Shown piece by piece: positions 25,909 to 34,756 of a DNA stretch of 64,000 nt. The stretch covers positions 3,038,001 through 3,102,000 of the forward strand of contig CAWAHF010000004.1 of assembly GCA_963781805.1 (NCBI GenBank). The letters are read 5' to 3'. Within the stretch, counting starts at the first letter, position 1. Each line of letters starts with the position of its first letter. The DNA is from JAFGPL01 sp963781805 (lineage in GTDB: Bacteria; Bacteroidota; Bacteroidia; Bacteroidales; UBA10428). The translations under genes and the position numbers were made by a program. Under the pieces are notes generated by a model. It was not told the DNA's origin and made no database searches. It saw nothing but the letters and a program-made list of their open reading frames with translations.

Positions 25909-26036
25909 AAGGTTTATTTGCTTTGGCAATTTACGCAGTTAAAAACAGCTTTTTAGTATTTAAAATGTAAGCCTTCTGTAAAGTACATCTTGCATGATAC
26001 AGCTCAGTGAATTAGCTTTGCGACAAACACAAAATT

Positions 26037-26345
26037 ATGACACAGGTTGAAAGACAAGCAAGAAAGGAAGAGATGTTTTCAAAAATCGAACAATGCCATC
26101 AAAGTGGTTTAAATAAAAAGATGTTTTGTCAGCAAAATGGAATTGCTCCATCGCTTTTCTATTATTGGTTAAAAAAATACAAAGAAAATAAGGAAGATAT
26201 ATCAGGATTTGTCCCGATAAAAGTCAGGGGACAGATAAAATTTACTGACCCTGCCATCGAGGTGCAATATCCCAACGGGGTATGTTTAAGACTGACCGGC
26301 CCTGCAAGCGGACAAATGCTCCGGATGCTGGTTAACCTGGTTTGA
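26037..26345 (+). CDS. tnpA: IS66 accessory protein TnpA
   Basis: 102 residues. A helix-turn-helix region (MFSKIEQCHQSGLNKKMFCQQNGIAPSLFYYWLKKYKE) matches the small TnpA (IS66 Orf1/InsA-like) DNA-binding protein. Required together with TnpB for full transposition. Start 46 bases inside the left inverted repeat; 4 bases separate it from tnpB. Confidence 0.9.
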   Translation: MTQVERQARKEEMFSKIEQCHQSGLNKKMFCQQNGIAPSLFYYWLKKYKENKEDISGFVPIKVRGQIKFTDPAIEVQYPNGVCLRLTGPASGQMLRMLVNLV

Positions 26346-26349
26346 TGGT

Positions 26350-26706
26350 ATGTTTTCATTAACCTCTTCATTAAGGTATTATCTATATTCCGGCGTTACC
26401 GACATGCGCAAAAGCTTTGACAGTTTATGCGGACTGATACAAATATACATGGGATATAACCCTACTTCCGGAGAAGTGTTTATTTTTATTAACCGGCGGC
26501 GCAACAAGATAAAACTGTTACACTGGGAACATGGTGGTTTTGTTTTGTATTATAAGCGTCTGGAATCCGGCACACTTGAACTGCCCCTGATGGACGGAAA
26601 AACAAATTCCTGCCAGTTAAGCTGGCCGACATTGGTTATGATGATAGAAGGTATTTCCATTGAAAAAGTTACTATGCGCAAGCGGTTTTTTATCAACAAT
26701 CAGTGA
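26350..26706 (+). CDS. tnpB: IS66 accessory protein TnpB
   Basis: 118 residues. The signature YLYSGVTDMRKSFDSLCGLI and FINRRRNKIKLLHWEHGGFVLYYKRLE is the IS66 TnpB (Orf2) family, a conserved helper protein of unknown biochemical role. It starts 4 bases after tnpA and precedes tnpC by 66 bases. Confidence 0.94.
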   Translation: MFSLTSSLRYYLYSGVTDMRKSFDSLCGLIQIYMGYNPTSGEVFIFINRRRNKIKLLHWEHGGFVLYYKRLESGTLELPLMDGKTNSCQLSWPTLVMMIEGISIEKVTMRKRFFINNQ

Positions 26707-26772
26707 AAATAATCTTGATAAAAACCATTGAAAATATTAGGGTTACAGGCAATATTTTGACATCTTTGTGAC

Positions 26773-28290
26773 ATGCAAAACGGGCAGTCCAAATACCAGG
26801 AAAAAGACTTTGAAATATTGGTAGAAGAAAATAAAAATCTTTCTGGGAAAATCACCATTCTTCAGTCAGAACTTCTGTATTACAAGCAGGAACTGGACAA
26901 GCTTAAACGAATGATATTCGGCAGCAAGAGCGAGCGGTACATACCTGTTAATGATGGCCAGTTAGCCCTTGGCTTAGAAAGCGAAACTGTTGAGCAGAAA
27001 CAAATTGAGACAGAACAAGTTACTTATACCCGTCAGAAGCCACAGAAAGAATCAAAAATCAATCATTTCAGGGCTCCCATTCCAGCTCATCTGCCCCGGG
27101 AGGAACACGTTATTATGCCTGAAGGCGACTTGAGTGAGGCAAAAAAGATCGGGGAAGAGAGTACTGAAATATTGGAATACAGACCTGGTAAACTTTATGT
27201 AAAAAAATATATCCGTTATAAATATGTATTACCGGCAGATGGGGGAATTGTAATCGGAGAACTTCCTTCGCTGCCTATACCTAAAGGCAATGCAGGTCCC
27301 GGTCTGTTAGCACATCTTACCATAAATAAGTTTGTTGATCATCTTCCATTTTATCGCCAGGCACAAATGTTAAAGCGTGAAGGTATAGAAATAGCAGAAT
27401 CAACCATCAATGGATGGTTCACTGCAACTTGTGACCTTATCGAACCGCTTTATGACAAACTCAGGGAGAAAATAACCAGTGCAGACTACCTGATGGTAGA
27501 TGAAACGCCAATAAAAGTACTTACCAAAGATAAACCGGGTTCTACACATAAAGGTTATCATTGGGTTTATTACTCACCGCTTGACAAGCTGGTATTTTTT
27601 GACTATCAGAAAGGCCGGGGCAGAGATGGCCCAATGGCATTTCTTAAAGATTATAAAGGGGCAATACAAAGTGATGGTTATTCAGCATATGATGTTTTTG
27701 ATAAGCAAAAAGATATAGTATTGCTTGCCTGTATGGCCCATGCACGAAGAAAGTTTGACGAGGCGCTTAAAAATGATCCGGAAGGGGCCGATTATGTTCT
27801 CTCACAGATGCAGAAGTTATATGATGTGGAGCGCCAGGCCAGGGAACTGAAATTTAACTTTGATAAGCGAGAGTCCTTACGCATTGAAAAATCATTGGCA
27901 GTGTTAAACGAGTTGGAAGCCTGGATGAAAAAAAGAAGCATTGAAGTGTTGCCTAAGAGTTCAATGGGTGAAGCCCTATCTTATACATTAGGATTGTGGA
28001 ACCGGTTGATCAGGTATCTTGATGACGGCAGGTATGAAATTGATAATAACCTGGTAGAAAACAGCATCAGACCGGTAGCGCTGGGACGAAAAAATTATCT
28101 TTTTGCCGGGTCACACGAAGGGGCTAAAAGAGCAGCCATAATGTATTCCTTTTTAGGCACATGTAAAAAGAATGGTGTTAATCCTTTAACCTGGCTCACC
28201 GATGTTCTTACCCGTATTCCAGATCATAAAGCCAATCGTCTGGAAGAATTGCTCCCAAACATATGGCTGGAAAATAAATCCATCTTATAA
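26773..28290 (+). CDS. tnpC: IS66 transposase TnpC
   Basis: 505 residues, normal for the family. An N-terminal coiled coil (about 8-45), a zinc-ribbon-like and helix-turn-helix part, then the DDE catalytic core: YLMVDETPIKV (first Asp), GAIQSDGYSAYD (second Asp) and DDGRYEIDNNLVENSIRP (Glu). The C-terminal IS66 domain LFAGSHEGAKRAAIMYSFL is intact. It cuts and joins the element's ends; the TTTAAAAT duplication shows it has worked here. Confidence 0.96.
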   Translation: MQNGQSKYQEKDFEILVEENKNLSGKITILQSELLYYKQELDKLKRMIFGSKSERYIPVNDGQLALGLESETVEQKQIETEQVTYTRQKPQKESKINHFRAPIPAHLPREEHVIMPEGDLSEAKKIGEESTEILEYRPGKLYVKKYIRYKYVLPADGGIVIGELPSLPIPKGNAGPGLLAHLTINKFVDHLPFYRQAQMLKREGIEIAESTINGWFTATCDLIEPLYDKLREKITSADYLMVDETPIKVLTKDKPGSTHKGYHWVYYSPLDKLVFFDYQKGRGRDGPMAFLKDYKGAIQSDGYSAYDVFDKQKDIVLLACMAHARRKFDEALKNDPEGADYVLSQMQKLYDVERQARELKFNFDKRESLRIEKSLAVLNELEAWMKKRSIEVLPKSSMGEALSYTLGLWNRLIRYLDDGRYEIDNNLVENSIRPVALGRKNYLFAGSHEGAKRAAIMYSFLGTCKKNGVNPLTWLTDVLTRIPDHKANRLEELLPNIWLENKSIL

Positions 28291-28340
28291 GATTATTTTT
28301 GAAGTATCAAACATGTACTTCCCAGAACGGATACTTTAAA

Positions 28341-28370
28341 ATTCGGGTTATAAACCCGAATTAGGGGGGT
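28341..28370. repeat. Solo IS-end-like palindrome
   Basis: AATTCGGGTT ATA AACCCGAATT is a perfect palindrome followed by AGGGGGG. The AAACCCGAATTAG..GGGGGG part matches the end of the IS4 remnant at about 16773-16796, so this may be a leftover terminal repeat of that IS family. Confidence 0.5.
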
Positions 28371-28741
28371 AAGAACTGGAAAATACCTTTTGTGCTGAAA
28401 TCTTTATCTGAAATACCATCTTGTCTAACCTCCGAATTTAAATACCACTCAGGTAAATCTAATATATCTCTATAGCTTATTACTTTTGTACTTTCCTCTA
28501 CGTTTACAGTCCCTTTTATATGCGCATGAACAATAACACTTTTTGCATGGACTGCAGCTTTTCTAAATAAATTATCAATAGCTTTTTTACCACCATATTC
28601 CCAAATATCTTCTAATTAATTAGGTTCTAAAATGAAATTTACACTTGGCTCTTGACTTATATTCTTTTTAATACTCTCTGCTTGAAATTAAGTTCTTTGC
28701 AGAAAATCATTGGCCAATTGCTGGAATTGCTCTTCGTTCAT
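28361..28741 (-). pseudogene. Decayed hypothetical gene
   Basis: One minus-strand frame of 127 codons starts with an ATG (MNEEQFQQLANDFLQRT). It is broken by two stop codons (after LQRT and after ILEPN) and continues as a coherent protein-like sequence (KAIDNLFRKAAVHAKSVIVHAH, ISYRDILDLPEWYL). It ends at the IS-end-like palindrome. No shift in frame is needed, so only two nonsense changes separate it from a gene. Family not recognised. Confidence 0.65.
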
Positions 28742-28820
28742 TGGTTTCTTTTATGATATTAACTAAAGCGAGTGATTTTAACTCTTAATTCCCATACTAA
28801 ATAGGCATAACACTCCAATA

Positions 28821-29054
28821 TTATTGTGTTTCTTTATGTATTATATCTAAACAGGGTCTACAAAGATACATAGAGCGAGTATGGCCACTATTTAAACTAA
28901 ACTCAACTCTACAGAGATCTTCATCACTGCCACTTAGATTGTGATACATCATCTTACCACAAGCATTGCATGCTGTTAAATGTCCTTCAGATTTAAATAC
29001 TTTATTATCAAAGTTATTTATAGCTTTTAATAATGTCGGAGATTTTGTTTCCAT
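28821..29054 (-). CDS. Small zinc-ribbon-like hypothetical protein
   Basis: 77 residues, no signal peptide. Two cysteine pairs (CNACGK near 29-34 and CRPCLD near 65-70) are spaced like a zinc ribbon or treble clef. No named family. It lies 79 bases after the decayed gene's start, in the same orientation, and 104 bases from the next gene upstream; possibly one of the single-gene cassettes. Confidence 0.6.
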   Translation of the reverse strand: METKSPTLLKAINNFDNKVFKSEGHLTACNACGKMMYHNLSGSDEDLCRVEFSLNSGHTRSMYLCRPCLDIIHKETQ

Positions 29055-29158
29055 TTTTATTTTTCAATAATTAAAACTGTTTATGATTAAAATTATATAT
29101 TATGGCAATTTTCCATTTCAATCCATTTTATAATAGAACGTAAAGTTTTTCTATCAAA

Positions 29159-30193
29159 TCAATAAAATGTATACTCATATTTGACTTCTTCTCTTAGTTT
29201 GTCAGATGTCCTTTTATTACTAAAAAACTCCTCACTTTTCGTTATTAATCCGTTTTCATAATGATATTGCTTTTTAAGAATGGTAAAGCTATCAGAACCG
29301 CCAAGATACAAAGTTTCAAAATTTGTAATTATGTATCCATTTGAATATTCCAATCTATTTACCTTCCATTCCTCTCCACTTGCATGATATTTCGTAATCT
29401 TTATTAATTGGTTTATATCGTCGTAATCAAATGATATTTTGTAATTTTTAAAGTCAAGGCTATCAAAATGGTTAATTCGAATTTGTTTTAAAAGTCCGTT
29501 TTGATAATAAAAGTACTCTTTGAATTGTCTATTAGCATAATTTGCTCTATCCCATTTTATTCGATTGACTTTTGAAAATCTTTCACCATAGATGTTTATT
29601 TCCTTCTCCAATACTAATCTGTTTGTAGAATCATAGTCAAACTGTTTAATTCCTTGAATCTCCTTAAGATTTCCTATTGTATCATATAAATAATTTTGCG
29701 TAGCTCTATATCTTCTACGAAGGAAGCCTCTCTTGTCAATCTCAATATAGCTAATCAAATTACCACTTTTATCATAGTTGTAGAAATAGAGGTTTTTGTA
29801 TGGTTTCTTATCTGGTGAGGATTTTACAAGAAATGATAGATTGTTAATCTCATTGAAATAACTTATTTCTCGAATCTGCCCTTGATTGTTTATTATCCTT
29901 ACATTTATTAGGTGACCTGTGCTATCAAATAATTCTGTCTTTTCATCTGATGAAGTCTTGTAAGCAATAGACTTAATTTTATGTTCTTTAATTAATTGAG
30001 CTCTAAATTCAGGATTTTCAATTAAGTCTTTCGGTTTGGCATCAAACAAGCAATATTCCTGCTTTGCATTATAATTTATATCTAACAAATTATCCTTAAT
30101 AATCAGCAAGGGTTCATTGGTTACTTGACCATAAGTATTAAATCTTGAGAGAATCAAGAACAGAGTCAGTAATATGTTAGATGCTCGTTTCAT
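29159..30193 (-). CDS. Exported protein with YD/RHS-like repeats
   Basis: 344 residues. Signal peptide about 1-22 (FNTYGQ), then multiple repeats of the form YYY..GLL..I....D and YD..G.L..I (for example NYLYDTIGNLKEIQGIKQFDYDSTNRLVLEKE), as in RHS/YD-repeat and MORN-like proteins. Too short for an RHS toxin and without a toxin tip, so probably a small beta-rolled envelope protein. An attC-like palindrome (30204-30336) begins 10 bases upstream of its start. Confidence 0.65.
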   Translation of the reverse strand: MKRASNILLTLFLILSRFNTYGQVTNEPLLIIKDNLLDINYNAKQEYCLFDAKPKDLIENPEFRAQLIKEHKIKSIAYKTSSDEKTELFDSTGHLINVRIINNQGQIREISYFNEINNLSFLVKSSPDKKPYKNLYFYNYDKSGNLISYIEIDKRGFLRRRYRATQNYLYDTIGNLKEIQGIKQFDYDSTNRLVLEKEINIYGERFSKVNRIKWDRANYANRQFKEYFYYQNGLLKQIRINHFDSLDFKNYKISFDYDDINQLIKITKYHASGEEWKVNRLEYSNGYIITNFETLYLGGSDSFTILKKQYHYENGLITKSEEFFSNKRTSDKLREEVKYEYTFY

Positions 30194-30203
30194 TTAAATT
30201 TTG

Positions 30204-30336
30204 CATAACGGTTACGTATATGAAACGTTTGGCATTTCGAAGCACTTGCCTGTCAAGTTACAAATACTTTTGATACGAGCTGATACGTTCGATAACCCAC
30301 TGATTGCCAAATGTTTTATATACGATGTTGAACGAA
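30204..30336. repeat. attC-like palindrome, cut by IS91-like element
   Basis: The arm GCATAACGG..ACGTATATGAAACGTTTGGCA pairs with TGCCAAATGTTTTATATACGATGTT. The middle carries TTTCGAAGCAC and CTGTCAAGTTAC, shared in part with 13.57 kb. The right end stops at GTTGAAC, exactly where the IS91-like element seems to begin. Confidence 0.68.
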
Positions 30337-30451
30337 ACCTCCTTACGTCGGTAGACAAGCAATTCATAGTAATGTTTTTTTACTTTGTCATTTGAAACTA
30401 ATCTAATAAAAGTATGAAAAAAAAGTATTTCAAGCATCGAGTTTAGAAGAA

Positions 30452-31279
30452 TTGTTACATGCAGCACATGTACGAATGGAGGTTGAGCATTTCTCAAACA
30501 GTTCTATCAATTGTTATTTACATGCCATTAAAGAGTTATGTAATTTTTGTGGCAAGCTTCCTGATCAAATAGGAGAGGAAGAGCTGTACTCTTACCTGGT
30601 ACACCTGAAAAATGTCAGGCATTTGAGCCGGGAAACCATCCGTAATCATCTTCAGGGGATCCGATTTGTTTTTCGAAGGTTATATAAGCGTATAGACATT
30701 ATCCAGGATGTACCCTATCCAAAGTCAACGAAACGGCTCCCGGTCATCCTAAGCAGTAAAGAGTTAAAACTTTTGTTTAACAGCGCTCACAGCCTCAAAC
30801 ATTGTATGGTATTGAAAATCGCTTATAGCGGTGGTTTGAGGCGTAATGAGATAAGCCGGTTGAAACTGGTTGATATTGATTCTAAAAATTACCTGATCCG
30901 AATTGAAAACAGTAAAGGGAACAAGGACCGGTACACATTACTTGCCAAGAGCCTGGTTCCGGAATTACGGGAATATTACCGAAGGTATAAACCGCAAAAA
31001 TACCTTTTCAATGGAAGCACCAAAGGCTTGCCATATAGTGAAGAAGGCCTTCGCTGGACATTCAGCCAGGCATTGCTCAAATCGGGCATCCAAAAACAGG
31101 TGAGCCTTCATTCATTGAGACATTCCTTTGCATCGCATCTGCTGGCTATGGGGACCAACCTGTTTACTATCCAAAAACTGATGGGCCATGATGACATCCG
31201 CACCACGATGATTTACCTGCAGGTAAACCACCAATTGCGGGAGGAAAAGCTCACAAGCCCACTGGACCTGATATCATGA
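30452..31279 (+). CDS. Tyrosine recombinase of IS91-like element
   Basis: 275 residues from a TTG; the first ATG in frame is at 30476. N-terminal SAM-like core-binding domain, then a catalytic domain with all key residues: Arg in SGGLRRNEIS, Lys in NSKGNKDR, HSLRHSFASH (His-x-x-Arg), GHDD (His) and the nucleophile Tyr in TTMIYLQ. An ATG at 30414 is followed by eight A residues and would read MKKK.VFQASSLEELLHAAHV in this frame if one A were added. The true start is therefore either TTG/ATG here or upstream with a slip. It is not of integron-integrase type: I see no extra IntI patch. Confidence 0.88.
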   Translation: MLHAAHVRMEVEHFSNSSINCYLHAIKELCNFCGKLPDQIGEEELYSYLVHLKNVRHLSRETIRNHLQGIRFVFRRLYKRIDIIQDVPYPKSTKRLPVILSSKELKLLFNSAHSLKHCMVLKIAYSGGLRRNEISRLKLVDIDSKNYLIRIENSKGNKDRYTLLAKSLVPELREYYRRYKPQKYLFNGSTKGLPYSEEGLRWTFSQALLKSGIQKQVSLHSLRHSFASHLLAMGTNLFTIQKLMGHDDIRTTMIYLQVNHQLREEKLTSPLDLIS

Positions 31280-32484
31280 CGGGCTACACCCGCCCTGCCT
31301 TTGAAGTTGCACAGATCATTGGCAGGTACAGACACAGCCTTGAAAACAGTGGTAAACTTACCTCGCGTCATAAGAGAGTGTTTACCAACCTGGAGCAGTG
31401 CCGTACAGCGGCACTGGGTTACCACAAAGATAAGTGCGATAATCCGGATTGTGGCTATGAAAATATCTCTTTCAACAGTTGTCGCGACAGGCATTGCCCC
31501 AAGTGCAACGGCCTGCGGCGTGAGAAATGGGTGCGCATGCGCACCAACGACCTGTTGCCGGTAAAGTACTATCATGTGGTATTTACAATTCCCGACAGCC
31601 TGAACCAGATGTTCCTGGATTACCAGGTATTGATGTACAACCTGTTGTTTGCCAGTACCTGGCAAACCATTGCACAATTTGGCGCCGACCATAAACACCT
31701 GGGGGCGAAAATGGGGATGATTGCTGTTTTGCACAGTTGGGGGCAGAACCTTTCCTTTCACCCGCATGTGCATTGCCTTGTACCGGCCGGAGGTATTACC
31801 GCAAATGGGAAATGGCGTAACACCCGCAGCGAAGGAAAATACCTTTTCCCGGTAAAGGCTATGAGCAAGGTTTTTCGTGGTAAATTCACCGACGGACTGA
31901 TCGGCCTTCATAAATCGAATAAAATACAGTTGGAAACTCCTTTCATTGCCGGAAAGAAATACCTTCATCCATTCTACAGGAAAAAATGGGTGACCTATGC
32001 CAAGCTCCCCATGCATAATGCACAGCAAGTTGTGGATTACATTGGGCGATATACGCATCGCATTGCTATCAGCAATCACCGGATTAAAGCTGTGGAAAAC
32101 GACCGGGTGAAATTCTCTGCAATAGATTACCGTACATCCAGTGTGGTAGAGGTTGATCTGGAGGCTGAAGAATTTCTTCATCGGTTTTCTCTTCATATTC
32201 TTCCTGCAGGATTTATGAAGATCAGGCATTATGGTATATTGAGCTCGCGGTCAAAATCAGCTGCATTGACTTGTGCCCGTGTATCGTTGGAAGCAGAAAT
32301 TCCTGAAACACCAAAAATCGACAGCTTTTCAGTGTATGAATGGCTTGTAAAGCTATATGGCATAGACGTAAGGGTATGTCCAAAATGTAAAACCGGCAAA
32401 ATGGTATTAATAGCTGTTACCTATCCGCGGTCCCGGGGAAGCCCGCAGGAAAGTTTTAGCGAAAATACCTGCTTTGCAGCTTAA
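31276..32484 (+). CDS. IS91-family HUH transposase
   Basis: 402 residues. An N-terminal zinc-binding region (CDNPDCGYENISFNSCRDRHCPKC), the HUH motif FHPHVHCLVPAGG, and the catalytic-tyrosine helix YIGRYTHRIAISNHR match IS91-type rolling-circle transposases. A C-terminal CPKC pair forms a second small zinc site. It nicks one strand at the element end next to GAAC/GTTC and moves by rolling-circle transposition. The start codon overlaps the recombinase stop by 4 bases. Confidence 0.93.
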   Translation: MTGYTRPAFEVAQIIGRYRHSLENSGKLTSRHKRVFTNLEQCRTAALGYHKDKCDNPDCGYENISFNSCRDRHCPKCNGLRREKWVRMRTNDLLPVKYYHVVFTIPDSLNQMFLDYQVLMYNLLFASTWQTIAQFGADHKHLGAKMGMIAVLHSWGQNLSFHPHVHCLVPAGGITANGKWRNTRSEGKYLFPVKAMSKVFRGKFTDGLIGLHKSNKIQLETPFIAGKKYLHPFYRKKWVTYAKLPMHNAQQVVDYIGRYTHRIAISNHRIKAVENDRVKFSAIDYRTSSVVEVDLEAEEFLHRFSLHILPAGFMKIRHYGILSSRSKSAALTCARVSLEAEIPETPKIDSFSVYEWLVKLYGIDVRVCPKCKTGKMVLIAVTYPRSRGSPQESFSENTCFAA

Positions 32485-32713
32485 TGCCCATTTTTCATAC
32501 TGCCTCGTACTGAGGAGATGGATAAGGTATGCACGGTTGTATAAAAAACAGGTTATTTTTCGTTTTTCGGCCTTGTTTTTTCGGTTTGTTATTCCAAAAA
32601 ATGAGGTCTAATGACCAGGTTCTTTGTAATATTTTGGTGAAAAGTTTACAAGTTGCCTTAAGAATGAGAATCTGAAATGCATTCAATTCACATATTAGTT
32701 GTGTTGCGCCGGT

Positions 32714-32806
32714 TACCGTTCAACAACGAATATAATTAACCGGTTTAGCTTTTAGCCTTTTATTTTTTTTGGGTTGCCGGTTAATCATATTCTAAATGTT
32801 GTGCAC
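32714..32806. repeat. Short attC-like palindrome, GTTCAAC/GTTGTGC ends
   Basis: GTTCAACAACGAATATAATT, AACCGG, a ~35-base loop, CCGGTTAATCATATTC, TAAATGTTGTGC. The arms pair imperfectly over about 24 bases. At 93 bases it has attC size, and it directly follows the 3' end of the M23 peptidase gene, where an integron cassette would carry its attC. GTTCAAC fits the attC core RYYYAAC. Confidence 0.68.
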
Positions 32807-32822
32807 AGTAAATTATTGTATT

Positions 32823-33575
32823 TCAATCAAATGTCATTCCGTTTTGTGTAAATATAAATCTTAATTCCATCTCGCTAAATTCATTAAAAGTTGCAAAAAT
32901 CGGATTCACTGGCTCATCATTTATCATTATTTCGTAATGAAGGTGATTTTTTATTGATAATCCAGTATTACCTACTTTTCCAATTATGTCTCCTTTATTC
33001 ACATAATCGCCTGTTTTTATCAGAATAGTATCAAGATGAGCATATAGAATTTTAATATTATTATCGGATTTTAGAATAATTTGTTTACCATATCCACGCT
33101 TTGAATCATTCACAAAATCAACGTAGCCTGATAGAGTCGCTTTTACAGGAACTCCTTTGTCAGCAGGAATATCTATGCCAGAATGGAATTTTCGAATTTT
33201 ATATATTGGATGAACTTTTTGTCCAAATCCAACTATTAAATTCTTTTGAACGCTATCAATTGGAAGTTTGCTTGGAAAGTTGCTGTTAATAAAATCTTGA
33301 TATTGGGTATCAAATTTACTCTTTGTTACAAGTATATCTTGGTAGTCAAAATCACAACTTGTACTTATAACTGGTTTTGTTAATGACAGATATATTGAAT
33401 CACTACTTTTGTCTAAAGAATCCATAAGTCTTTGTAATGAATCCATTTTCTGTAAATTCACAGCGAGTTGAACCATTAAAATAGAATCATGACCAGTTAA
33501 TCGAATTGTATCTTGTGAAAATCCGACTATTGGTTTTAATAATATCAATATTAGTAGTATGTTTCTCATTTTCAT
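32823..33575 (-). CDS. M23-family metallopeptidase
   Basis: 250 residues from the preferred ATG at 33575. A longer frame to 33596 exists, but its first seven codons lie in the GTTGTGCAC cassette junction. Signal peptide MKMRNILLILILLKPIVGFSQ, a short coiled region (about 30-60), then the LytM domain with all zinc and catalytic motifs: HSGID, YAHLD and HLHYEI. It would cut peptide cross-links in peptidoglycan from the periplasm. A single gene between an attC-like site and a full dispersed repeat. Confidence 0.9.
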   Translation of the reverse strand: MKMRNILLILILLKPIVGFSQDTIRLTGHDSILMVQLAVNLQKMDSLQRLMDSLDKSSDSIYLSLTKPVISTSCDFDYQDILVTKSKFDTQYQDFINSNFPSKLPIDSVQKNLIVGFGQKVHPIYKIRKFHSGIDIPADKGVPVKATLSGYVDFVNDSKRGYGKQIILKSDNNIKILYAHLDTILIKTGDYVNKGDIIGKVGNTGLSIKNHLHYEIMINDEPVNPIFATFNEFSEMELRFIFTQNGMTFD

Positions 33576-33587
33576 TTTATTGTGCAC

Positions 33588-33960
33588 AACATCCAAGTAT
33601 ACCTACCTTTTAAAAAAAAGGAACTATATATCGCATATAGCTTTAGTTATTGTTTTGCTGTAAAGGGTCATAGAATTTTACGAACTCCATACAGTGTTTA
33701 TATCTGCCTGCATCGCCTTCGCGAACCTGCCCGTCCGGTCAGGCGGAGCTTCGGCGGAGCAAGGCCTGCCGATTTCAGGCAGGTTATTGCGTTCATCTCG
33801 TTATTCCAACCAGTAAGCAATTTACAAAAATTTTCGAAATGACAATGACAGGTTATAAGGGTTATAACTTTTAACGCCAAAATGTGGGCTTTTGAATTGG
33901 CAAGAGGTGTTGTATTTAGGCAGGATTTATGTCATGCGCATAGAAAATGCGCGCCATTTA
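33588..33960. repeat. Dispersed repeat, full copy
   Basis: Begins TGTGCACAACATCCAAGTATAC at the start of the M23 gene, continues with the 5' module, a GC-rich centre (GCGAACCTGCCCGTCC, as at 19.86 kb), and a 3' module (33813-33960) nearly identical to the 25.76 kb copy. Ends in a GCGCATAGAAAATGCGCGCC hairpin. Confidence 0.85.
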
Positions 33961-33967
33961 GGTATTT

Positions 33968-34519
33968 CTATTTTTTTATATCTATTAGTTTTAGTTTTTT
34001 ATTTTGTCTAATGATGTAAAATATTCCAACGATTAATCCAATAATACCGCCTAAATAACTAAAATTATACATTAAGCCTACTGCAATATAGTTTTTAGTA
34101 TTAACTACACCGGAAGAAATCCACCAATCTACTCCAACATGTGATTTATATAATATTCCGTATAAGAGACCAATGAATCCGGTTAGAAAAACAACAACAA
34201 TCGTAACTAAAAATGCCTTCAATATAATTTTTAACATTAGTTTGTAATCACTGATTGTCAAACCAGTTAAGCCCAGAATAATGCCTATTGGTAACCCCAT
34301 CCACCATGTAGCAAGAAATCCAACAATGGATACCTGTAATCTGGGATTTGGAAAATTAATCGGATTTTCTATTTGCATCAGACCAAATTGATAAAATTTG
34401 AATTCAGTATAATATTCAGGTGAAATTGTATATGTCAATTGATCATTGATAATCCCATATAAACCGGCAACAATTGGAGCTATAACAATAATAAATAATA
34501 ATATCAATAGTCTTTTCAT
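33968..34519 (-). CDS. Small multi-pass membrane protein
   Basis: 183 residues with about four hydrophobic helices (near 3-25, 65-85, 95-120 and 145-170), for example LLILLFIIVIAPIVAGLYG and FLVTIVVVFLTGFIGLLYG. No signature motif found; function unknown. Cytoplasmic-membrane location is likely. It lies alone between two copies of the dispersed repeat. Confidence 0.65.
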   Translation of the reverse strand: MKRLLILLFIIVIAPIVAGLYGIINDQLTYTISPEYYTEFKFYQFGLMQIENPINFPNPRLQVSIVGFLATWWMGLPIGIILGLTGLTISDYKLMLKIILKAFLVTIVVVFLTGFIGLLYGILYKSHVGVDWWISSGVVNTKNYIAVGLMYNFSYLGGIIGLIVGIFYIIRQNKKLKLIDIKK

Positions 34520-34610
34520 TTTTGTAAGGTCTATATAGTTCCTATTACTATGCTTAAAGATAATTAATACAGACGAACTTCAGCTTACCCTAAATCCTTT
34601 TTCAACCCCC

Positions 34611-34730
34611 AATTTACAAAAATTTCCGAAATGGCAACTGCCGGTTACAATGCCTGTGGGCCATTGAATTGGCAAGAGGTGCTGAATGAAGGCAGGATAT
34701 ATGCCACGCGTTAAGTAAAAGCGCGCTATT
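34611..34730. repeat. Dispersed repeat, 3' module
   Basis: AATTTACAAAAATTTCCGAA, then TTGAATTGGCAAGAGGTGCT and the CCACGCGTTAAGTAAAAGCG hairpin end. It is followed by GAAGAGTGTTGTGCGTAG, a cassette-type core just after the 3' end of the next gene. Confidence 0.78.
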
Positions 34731-34756
34731 CAGATTAGAAGAGTGTTGTGCGTAGT

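Larger units (their letters stand above)
25967..28334 (+). mobile_element. Complete IS66-family insertion sequence
   Basis: 2368 bp. Imperfect 25-base terminal inverted repeats (19 of 25 match) start with GTA, at 25967-25991 and 28310-28334. An 8-base direct target duplication, TTTAAAAT, lies immediately outside both ends (25959-25966 and 28335-28342), as expected for IS66. It carries the three canonical genes in order. All frames are intact, so the element may still be active. Confidence 0.95.
30337..32713 (+). mobile_element. IS91-like element with tyrosine recombinase
   Basis: Two overlapping genes (ATGA overlap at 31276-31279) encode a tyrosine recombinase and an IS91-type HUH transposase, a known pairing in this IS group. 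Both edges carry GAAC/GTTC (GTTGAAC at the left, ACCGTTCAAC at the right), the tetranucleotide used by IS91. The element separates two attC-like palindromes (30204-30336 and 32714-32806). The ends are inferred from these cues, not from a second copy. Confidence 0.6.

Noticed and set aside
30452..31279. Reading the tyrosine recombinase as an integron integrase
   Set aside because: It is translationally coupled to an IS91 transposase and lacks an evident IntI-specific insertion; it is better explained as part of that element.
31213..32229. 338-residue open frame opposite the IS91 transposase
   Set aside because: Exact antisense of a well-supported HUH transposase; composition looks like a mirrored frame and no domain is visible.
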